A stretch of DNA of 64,000 bases from Euryodendron excelsum. Its lineage: Eukaryota > Streptophyta > Magnoliopsida > Ericales > Pentaphylacaceae. This document shows positions 56,342 to 64,000 of the stretch, in pieces. The position numbers and the translations under genes are program-made. Within the stretch, counting starts at the first letter, position 1, and each line of letters starts with the position of its first letter. The notes under the pieces were generated by a model that worked only from the letters and a program-made list of their open reading frames with translations, did no database searches and was not told the DNA's origin. Location: NCBI GenBank assembly GCA_033060915.1, contig CM065384.1, forward strand, positions 29,362,501-29,426,500, in the 5' to 3' direction.

Positions 56342-59069
56342 CTGGCAAAAGAGAGGACATCACATGCTGGGTTAGACCTCCAAAAACAATTGAAAAATCA
56401 CAAGCAACCAACCAACATATTCAGTAAGCAAAGCTAAATTATTATCTGAAAATGTGTTCTTGAATGTACTAGTCTTAAACAATAGGATTAAGTTGATACA
56501 GAAAATCCGACTTAACATAAATGGCAGTAAGTACACCAATGCCCCATGTGCCACAAACATATCAAACAAATACTGAGGTAGCTATGTCCCAAGAACCATA
56601 CGCTTAATTATATCAGCTCAGCCTATCAAATAAGTAAACATAGCTAAATTAATTTTCCACAAATTGCAGTCAAGGTAAGAAGCAGCTTTTCCAAATGTCA
56701 TTTGACACCACTATTATAGTAGTCATGGTGGCCAAAACTAGAGACACTATATTTCATCACTTCTTCCACCTTGTGCTAAAGATAGGTAAGACAGTTATCA
56801 ACAATGTTTCCGTGTTCCAATCTACTAATTACTTATGTTAGTAAACTTTTTCTTTTTCTTTTTTCAATAAGTCACTTGTATGAGTAAACTTGCCAACATC
56901 CACACTTAACACACAGACACACATGTATGCAATGGAGAGGATCTAAGTAGCCCAGATATTTCGAGGCAGGCACCATTTCAGTCTCAGACACCGACACTTC
57001 TCAAACATTCCTAAAAATGTGTCCAATAATGCTTGAACATGTCATAATTTTGGACACTTAGAAAACATTTCCAACGTGATTTATGTGGTGTATCTTTTAA
57101 TAGAAATAGTGCAACTTACACTCAAAATGTGCCTGGAAACAATTTTTAAACAAATACATCGTATGCAAGACCAACATAAAGTATGCAAAGGGCAACTTCT
57201 AACTTACAAAATGGACATAGTAATAAAAATTTTACAAAAAACAAAAAAGGTAGTAAGAAAGCAAGTAGTAGAAGTATGCATGATATACACGATATTTGTG
57301 GGTTTCCATTCTCCGCATTTTGCAATTCTAAGTAGAGATTTAGATAACATGTTAAACACATTTTCTTATATAATATGCATAAAAAAATATAAATATATTA
57401 AAATGCTGTTGTCTACTTGCCATGTCCATGTCCTATTTTTTTAGGATTTGACATGTCAATGTGTCCGTGTTGTAATATGTCCTTGTCCATGCTACATACC
57501 AAAGGACTTGGTCCCCCTACTCTCTTGTTACTATTATGTGGTTCAATGGAGGAGATGGCTTCAACGACTCAACTGGCTAGGAACAGTTTTACTCATTGTT
57601 TCAGGTTATAAGGCAACTTTAAATCAAGAGAAAAGGCATTCTTTAAAAACACTATAATTGCTCCCTTCGATCAACAACGAATGAATTCCACAAAGAATGT
57701 GTGGGTAAATTGGAATTGGCACTTGGGTTTCCAACAGGATAAGAAACTTTCAGAATTCCTTTTTTTGGATAAATGAAGTACAATCCATCTTTGAATTGAA
57801 AATATGTCAACTTGTGCTAAGCTAAGCCATTATAATTCAATTCTAGGAAGCTGAATCATTTTATAATTAAAATCAGAAGGTCCTGATTGATATCTATAGA
57901 TGTGACTGGGTGCATGAAACAAACAGTGGCCTTCTGATGACAGCAATTGTCGTTGAATTGTTACAAAGTCTAAAACCCAAAGGTGATGACAGGTTGTGGT
58001 CTGTGGTGGTGGTGGTGGTCAGAGCTAGGCAAAGTGTAAGCAAATAGTGATGGTAGTGGTGGCAATCACATTGAGGTTGGAAGTCTTGAAGCAGAGTAGC
58101 CGTGAAGCGGAGTTCGTAGTGAAGAATGATTGCTGGTGGTGAAGCACTCTTGGTGATGGTCGCGACAGGTAGCTAAGATGTGTCTTTTATTGCTCGGATT
58201 TTCATCCTCCTTTTAAAACTTTGTTACTAAGAGTTGCAAATTAATATTTATCCCTTAAGAATTGCAGATTCCCTATAATTAGTTAGATTTGATTCACTTA
58301 ACAAGGAGTTCCGACTTACTACATAAGTTGCACCTTAGTTGTAAATTTCTGATAAAAGTTCCCAGCAACAAGAGGGAAAAAATCCAAAGCAATTCTTCCT
58401 AAATATCAACTTCATTATAAAAAATTCTTATTCCTGATTCAACTTTTCCTAACGTCAACATTATTAATTAACCTAAAGAATATACAATATGATCAACAAA
58501 ATCTTTATTTCTGAATCCTGGACTCCTTGCTGCCGCGTGAATATGTGCAGGGACTCAATTCCTTTGGCCCAAGGTCCAAGCCCAGCTGCAAATGATGTAA
58601 GCGGGAAGCAAGGTTTAAATGCGATGGAGCCTGAAAAGCAGAAGAAAACTTGGCTCGTGTCTATGCTTTCCTGACCTGAAGATGAAGACAACCCCCAACC
58701 CCCACAAAATGCTATGCTTCACCTCATCTAGTGCAAGATGACAAAGATCATCCTTGCCGATTCATATCCTTGATTAATTTGCAGATAGTTTTACCTTTTT
58801 CGCCGATATAAAATAAAAAATAAATATAAAAACTAGAAACTTCCATTCAAAAGCAACAGTCCAGGATATTATGATTGACAATTGAACAACCCATTGCTGG
58901 AGGTTTCACGCATATTAGGTGGTAATCCCATTCCACAACCAAGATCATTGGATTCCCATTTGGAAGCTCACAATTAGCAAAAGTAGTTCTTTGAATGTTG
59001 GGACCACAAAAGATATAAACTTATAACCTAGCTTCAGACCACCTCAAGTTCTTCGGATACTCTTTTTTT
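56342..59069 (-). other. probable intron or 5' flank of the GAUT11-like gene
   Basis: A splice acceptor ends at 56342, so an intron lies upstream on the minus strand. I could not find an exon encoding an anchor (basic residues then a hydrophobic stretch) in this region. It contains inverted GACACCGACAC / GTGTCCGTGTT tracts near 56985 and 57460, possibly ends of a small element of about 500 bp, and a GGT microsatellite near 58003-58017. Confidence 0.5.
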
Positions 59070-60565
59070 CTCCTGTATGGCTGCAAGAAGCTCCTAATGT
59101 TATGTCATATGTGCAATGCACCAGGCACACATCAAGTGCATAAAAGAAGTCCAAGCTCTAAAAAACCTCAAACAAGCATCCGCACAAATTGAAGAGTGTT
59201 AAACACACCTCAAAGTTCCAATATATCATAGATGTTGTTATACTATGCTTACTACTACTACTACTACTACTACTAATTACACATTTTTCTTTCCAACAAT
59301 TTTCTTCATGCAAAGTGTATGAAGAAGAAAATGAGCAAATTTTGAATTTCATACGGAGCATGCCTGGGACATTATATGATTCCCTCAAAAGAAGACAGCC
59401 AAAAAAGTTACAAACTCTGAAATCCAATAGTATAGAGAAACAAGAATGATTCCCTTCACACTACGAATCGGATGTTCCACAGCTTCAAAAGCTCTACCAC
59501 ATCTCGCCACACCAAATGTTCCACATTCCACAGAGTAGAATGGCAATCTATATCTTTCTATCCCTCCTCAATGGACATCCAGAACCCCAACCCGTCAAGG
59601 TTGCAACTGATGGAGGCATCAACCAATCCACATGGAACAAAGAGAACACCATACTCTAAACATACCTTGCCACTGGCCAATGTAGAAGAAGGTGCTTAAC
59701 CGTCTCCTTGCCATTTTTACACATATAGCACCAATCAAAACTAAACTACCTTCTCTTTCTCAGATTGTTGACCATCAGAATAGCCTCCAAATAAGCCATC
59801 AATACAAAAAAAGGCCACCTTAGGGGGGTTAGTCTTGTCCCCCAAATACCTTTCCAAAGGAAAGGACTCACACTTTTACTGCACAAAGCTTCAAAAAGCG
59901 AATTGTCTGAAACAGATCCATCCCCTGAAGCTTACCACATCAAAAAAGTCCTCCTCTCCACTAATTCTAAAATCATACAACATACCAAACAGCAGAGTCA
60001 TCGAGTCTACCTCCTAGTCCTACAAATTCCTTCTAAACTGCGGAGACCATACAATCTCGCCCACTGAGACCGAAAAGCAATTCCCTACTAAAGCTTCCTT
60101 TTCTTTGGCCAAATCAAAAAGATGAGGAAAAATATCCCCCAAAGGCATGTGTCCACACCAAATATCCAAACCAAAACCTCACTTCGCACCCATCACCAAA
60201 ATGAAAGCAATGAACTTTTTAAAATCTTCCCAAACCCTCATAATGCCCCTTACAAATCCCAACCCATACAGCTCTCTAAGAGACAGTAGACCAACCGCTC
60301 CCAAACTTCTCTGTCACCACCCTACACCACAATCTCACTCTATTTGTCCCGAACTTCCAAACCTAATTACTTTTTTTTTTTTTTTTTCATAGGTAAGATA
60401 AATTTTATTACCAAAAAAGAGAATACAAAATAAAGCTCAAGTAACAACCACGAGGGTGAACAAAGCTACACCCAAGGCCTAGCACACATATCTAAAAACC
60501 GACACCATGCCCTAACCTACTACATAAAGGAAACCCTCTCATAACCCGAGAGGATAGGGCAAGAA

Positions 60566-60706
60566 GTGAGTAAAACCAAATACCAACTAGAATACTTTCA
60601 CAACCCATGAAACTAGATAAGCACATTTGGTGGTTTGTGAGTAAAACCAAATACCAACTAGAATACTTTCACAATCCATGAAACTAGATAAGCACATTTG
60701 GTGGTT
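60566..60706 (+). repeat. 71-bp tandem duplication
   Basis: GTGAGTAAAACCAAATACCA at 60566 recurs at 60637, and the two 71-bp units differ by one visible base (ACCCATG against ATCCATG). This recent duplication lies in the 3' part of the nested LINE. Confidence 0.9.
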
Positions 60707-61012
60707 TTCTCAAACGTAAACTCCTCCATGGTATGCTTGACAAATTATTTGCTTTGTCTCGTGCAAGCTTTAAGTTGTAGATCTTTTCATCTAGTTTCTT
60801 CTCGTTAACTTATTGTCCCTTGATGTAGTAGTGCTCTACATGTGCTTAGTTTCAACCTTTTCATTACATGGCATAGCGTCAACATCCACAGTACAAGAAG
60901 CTAAGACTTCAAACACATTGGAGCGTGGAATTCTTTCACTTCTAGAATCTTTATCTATTTGCTTAGGTGGAGGATCCACCTTATCTTTCCCTTTTTTCTT
61001 CGTAACTGCAAC

Positions 61013-61597
61013 CTACTCACTATGCGTGGGTTTACTCTCTCCCCCTTTAATCTTCCGTTCTTTAGCTGGAGAAGTTGGAGAAGTTGGACAAGAATTTGTA
61101 GTATGCCCAAAAATCTTACAAGAATAACACTTTTGCTGTTTCCATGGAAGTTCAATTCTAATTTCATAAGGCTCTCCATACCCTAAATCAAGGAAAAAGG
61201 ATTTAGGGACCTCATATGATGCTTCTATTTCAACACAAATCCTTGCATAAATTAGTCTACTCCTTTTTTGAGTAGCCTTGTCAAGACACAACAGATTTCC
61301 AACATTACTAGCAACAAAGCTCAAACCCTCCTCGGTCCACAATTCCAAAGGCACATTATAAAAATTCATCCACAACGGAATACTAAAGAAAACTTGTTTT
61401 TTCAATTGCATTCCCGGATACCATTTCTTGATGAGAATAAGTTTACCACCAAAATAATAGGGACCTCCATCATGAATTTTCTCTAAAGCCATTTCATTTT
61501 TAATTCTAAAATGAAAAACCCATTATCCAATGTCATCACTTCAACACAGTCATCTTTCCAAATTTTCCCAACCCATAGTTTAACATAATGGAAATAC
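61013..61597 (-). pseudogene. LINE ORF1 (DUF4283 plus zinc knuckle), broken
   Basis: The main open stretch (61492-61013, 159 residues) carries the second half of a DUF4283 domain (GPYYFGGKLILIKKWYPGMQ, then VPLELWTEEGL) and a CCHC knuckle CYSCKIFGHTTNSC (C-x2-C-x4-H-x4-C). The preceding part of DUF4283 (61597-61500) is present but shifted by a frame; a single missing A before the ATG at 61492 would explain it. ORF1 proteins of plant L1 elements bind nucleic acid and package the LINE RNA. Confidence 0.8.
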
Positions 61598-62320
61598 CCA
61601 AACCTATTTACCCAACAAGGCCTTATTGAAAACCTCTAGCCTCTTGATGCCCACCCCACAGCCCACCCTCTTCAAAGGCTTGCAAACCCTATCCCATCCC
61701 ACTAGAGCAAACTTGAACTCATATCCAATTCTACCCCACAAAAAATCTCTTTGGAGCTTCTCAAGGCTCTTGGACACCGAGTTAGGAATGGTGAAAAGGG
61801 ACATAAAATATGTAGGAAGACTGGACAGGGTGCTTTTGATAAGGGTTAGGTGCCCTGCTTTTGGTAAATACTACTCTTGCACATCGCTATCCTTCTCTCA
61901 TACCTTTCCACTGTGTTATCCTATACTATCTTGGCTTTAAAGGAAGAACCCAAAGGCAAGCCAAATAAGTAGTGGGAACAGAACCAACCTTACATCTCAA
62001 ATCATCTGCCAAGCCATGAATATGCGTAAGCTCTCTAGCTGGGATAATCTTGTTTATTTGCAAGATTGGGGCGTAGACCAGACACCACCTCAAAATAAAG
62101 TATAGCACAGTGAAGATAACACAACTCCTCCTCTGAACTATCCCAGAAAAGTAGTGTATCATCAATAAATAGAAGATGAGAGACCATGAATTGGTCCCCG
62201 CCCCTACCCCGCGCTTGAAAACCCTTAACCATCCCAAAAGGCTTCTTGAAATGATTTTGGATGGATAAACAAAAGCTTTCAAAATAAGGCAAAGGCCTAA
62301 CGTTTCCTTCTACCTGGTTA

Positions 62321-64000
62321 ATTCATATACAGTAGGTTCAAAAGGATCAAAATTTCATTTCGATAGGCCGCTTTGGTTGGTTTGGAAACGGAAACATTTT
62401 GAAAATGTTTCGAAAACAGTTTCAAAGTAATAAATATGGATATAGTAAAATACTATCTTTCGTATTTTCTTGAATAGAAATTATTCAAGATTTATAAAAA
62501 GTTCTAAATTCGTGTGATACAACTTATTGTTTTAGTATACGACGTTGTATTTTGGTGCATTTTTCTATATTCCAGTGTGTTTTTATGGTAACAATAGAAT
62601 TCCGTTATTCCACTAGTGTTTTGTTTTGATCTCTTTGAAAACGGAAACGTTTCGGCCGTTTTGATGAAGACAAATGAAAATTTTGTTCCTTGGGTTCAAG
62701 AGAAGAAACATGATGAGTCTACTCTAATAAGAGTTTCAATCAAAAAGATATTTCCTAGTCAATGTGAGATTACACCCCTTGCATCCTTTATGAAGATTTT
62801 CTTCTATTGCTTCTTTTACTTGAGTTAAGGCTGCCCAGCATAACCTTAGATTATAGAGTTAGAAAGCGCCAAAGAGGTGTCATTCTCCATAGCTACGATT
62901 AAATCTTCTAATAAAAAATAATTACACATTCAGAATTAGTTAATCAAGTTCCAGCTGGGCCACTAAAACAATTATATCCACATACCATCACGATCCTAAG
63001 TGACATATCATTTTCCTTCTTTCATTTTTGCGCACACCAACAATCCAAGTTCAAGAGAAACTCGCTTTATGCTTTAGTTTTGTATCTAATACAACACTCT
63101 CAATCTGAAACTGCATCCATATCTCTCCTATCATTCCTAATGTTATGCTTTCTAATAGACCCCAGTGTCCTCTAATCTTATTGCTATCCAATTAGCACCT
63201 AATCCCACATTCAATTGACGAAATATATTAAAAGCATGTAGGTTGGGAAATTATCCTCAAATATCCCTACTTCCAACCTAGAAATTCTCTATCATTTTTT
63301 GGATGGAACCTAAGCCAATTTAGAAAATGAATTGTCAATTTACATTGGTTAGAAATGGAGAACTAAAAATTTTCCCCACTTCCTAAAAGGAAAAGCCTCC
63401 ACTCCATACAAAATTGTTAAAAACCGGCAAGCATGTAAAATCAGAGTGTAACCAATAGTTATCTTAAGATGCCACTTAGTTTTGTAAACCAACTTCATGC
63501 GTTTCCTCAATGGATATAGAAGCATTAGTTTCTAACTTGCTGTCTGCAATCAAATTTAAATCTTCCACTTGCTTATGCAATGCGTGTGGGTGGGTGGGTC
63601 AGTGCCTAGGTGGGAGCGGAAGGTAATTTTTCACGCCATGCAATGCTTTAAGAGTGGATTCTGGGATGATTCTGACTGTAGTTTTCTCAAACGCTATTGC
63701 ACTGCACTCTACATTTTCTGAATATGCCAACCCTATCCTCCTAAACACTCCAATGTAAAATAAAAAGGATAACTGCTGTAAGTTTTATAAATCACTAATC
63801 ATCCAAACAGGGTAGCAAGTGGAATGGGTTATGCCAAATTCAATTGTTAAATTATACATTATCCCCCAAAAAATGCATTACAATCCTAGCTTTTGGCATT
63901 AAAAGGCAAACTATATTTCCTGTTGTTTCAGTTACAATCTGTTGGTGCCTCAACAATTGAATGAGGACGATTCCAAAACTATGAAAATAACTATATAATG
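62321..64000. other. AT-rich intron or upstream flank, no gene seen
   Basis: There is no convincing exon or repeat family. A perfect 10-bp inverted repeat GAAACATTTT-g-AAAATGTTTC lies at 62391-62411, with related GGAAACGTTTCGGCC near 62644. The first exon of the GAUT11-like gene was sought here on the minus strand and not found. Confidence 0.5.

Larger units (their letters stand above)
60357..61611 (-). mobile_element. nested LINE copy carrying only ORF1, with 14-bp TSD
   Basis: The insert is 60371-61597 on the minus strand. Flanks are CCAAACCTAATTAC (60357-60370) and CCAAACCTATTTAC (61598-61611), 13 of 14 identical, a LINE-style target duplication. Its 3' end is a poly-A of about 18 (plus-strand T run from 60371), preceded by TTTGGTAATAAAATTTATC. 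Its 5' end starts inside ORF1. No endonuclease or RT sequence lies between ORF1 and the poly-A, so it is an ORF1-only or internally deleted copy. It splits the outer LINE ORF2 exactly at the duplicated site. Confidence 0.85.
59070..62320 (-). mobile_element. 5'-truncated L1-type LINE, interrupted by a second LINE
   Basis: On the minus strand the ORF2 remains are RT active-site region (62292-61926: SHLLFIDDTLLF, where plant LINEs usually have FADD), then RT C-terminal part (61804-61604: [20 protein letters not shown], ending FNKALLGK), then, after the insertion, the zinc-binding C-terminal part in broken frames (60356 to about 59420: KFG-NRVRLW, LWPVA-like and WNVEHLVWRDV segments). The left end near 59070, where A-rich GAGAAAAAAAGAG occurs on the minus strand, is approximate. 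The right truncation near 62320 is also approximate. Reverse transcription and target priming are the known roles; this copy is dead. Confidence 0.75.

Noticed and set aside
57076..57444. 122-residue plus-strand frame upstream of the GAUT11-like exon
   Set aside because: Low-complexity, Lys/Ile-rich translation without a domain; it lies in probable intron sequence.
58473..58691. Minus-strand frame tested as the GAUT11 first exon
   Set aside because: It has no basic patch followed by a membrane segment and no fit to the GAUT N-terminus.

Overview
This is a repeat-dense stretch of a nuclear plant genome, most likely a eudicot. The one confident host gene is an ortholog of Arabidopsis GAUT11 on the minus strand. 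Almost everything else is LTR retrotransposon, plus LINE fragments, one decayed host-type gene and small DNA-transposon relics. Nothing looks bacterial, viral-episomal or organellar: there are no operons or ribosome binding sites, and most reading frames in the repeats are chance or broken. I cannot name the species from sequence alone.

Layout. 1-6620: 3' half of a Sirevirus-type Ty1/copia element on + (reverse transcriptase/RNase H, a promoter-like block, an env-like ORF broken by two stops, polypurine tracts, and a 2.3 kb 3' LTR with an internal 72-bp repeat). It is inserted in a minus-strand LTR fragment of a large Ty3/gypsy family (LTR start TGTAAGC, ~4.5 kb LTRs, Ogre/Tat-like primer site). 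6621-36937: at least six full or partial LTRs of that family in both orientations, with only non-autonomous or degenerate internal regions. A clean solo LTR of another gypsy family (27539-29184, TSD CTAAC) is nested here. 36938-44483: degenerate Athila-like gypsy gag-pol on the minus strand with its 5' LTR and primer site. 45406-46150: cytosolic sulfotransferase pseudogene. 46341-47724: another probable solo LTR. 47725-54886: AT-rich intergenic DNA with a hAT-like relic and minor repeats. 54887-56341: large 3' exon of the GAUT11-like gene; its first exon, which should carry the membrane anchor, is not visible, so 56342-64000 is probably intron or 5' flank. 59070-62320: a truncated LINE on the minus strand, itself interrupted by a second, ORF1-only LINE copy with a 14-bp target duplication.

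The most interesting theme is regulatory. Three unrelated retrotransposon families carry arrays of short dyad-symmetric words next to their promoters: ATGAG..CTCAT / GAGTCGCCTCAT in the Sirevirus, GGCGC..GCGCC hairpins just upstream of the TATA box in the Ogre-like LTRs, and CGATCGATCGG or CGTTCGAACG words in the Athila-type LTRs. In the Sirevirus the LTR word recurs upstream of the env-like ORF, and a comparable block precedes an env-like relic at 13.2-13.6 kb. This suggests that the additional ORFs have their own, LTR-matched promoters.
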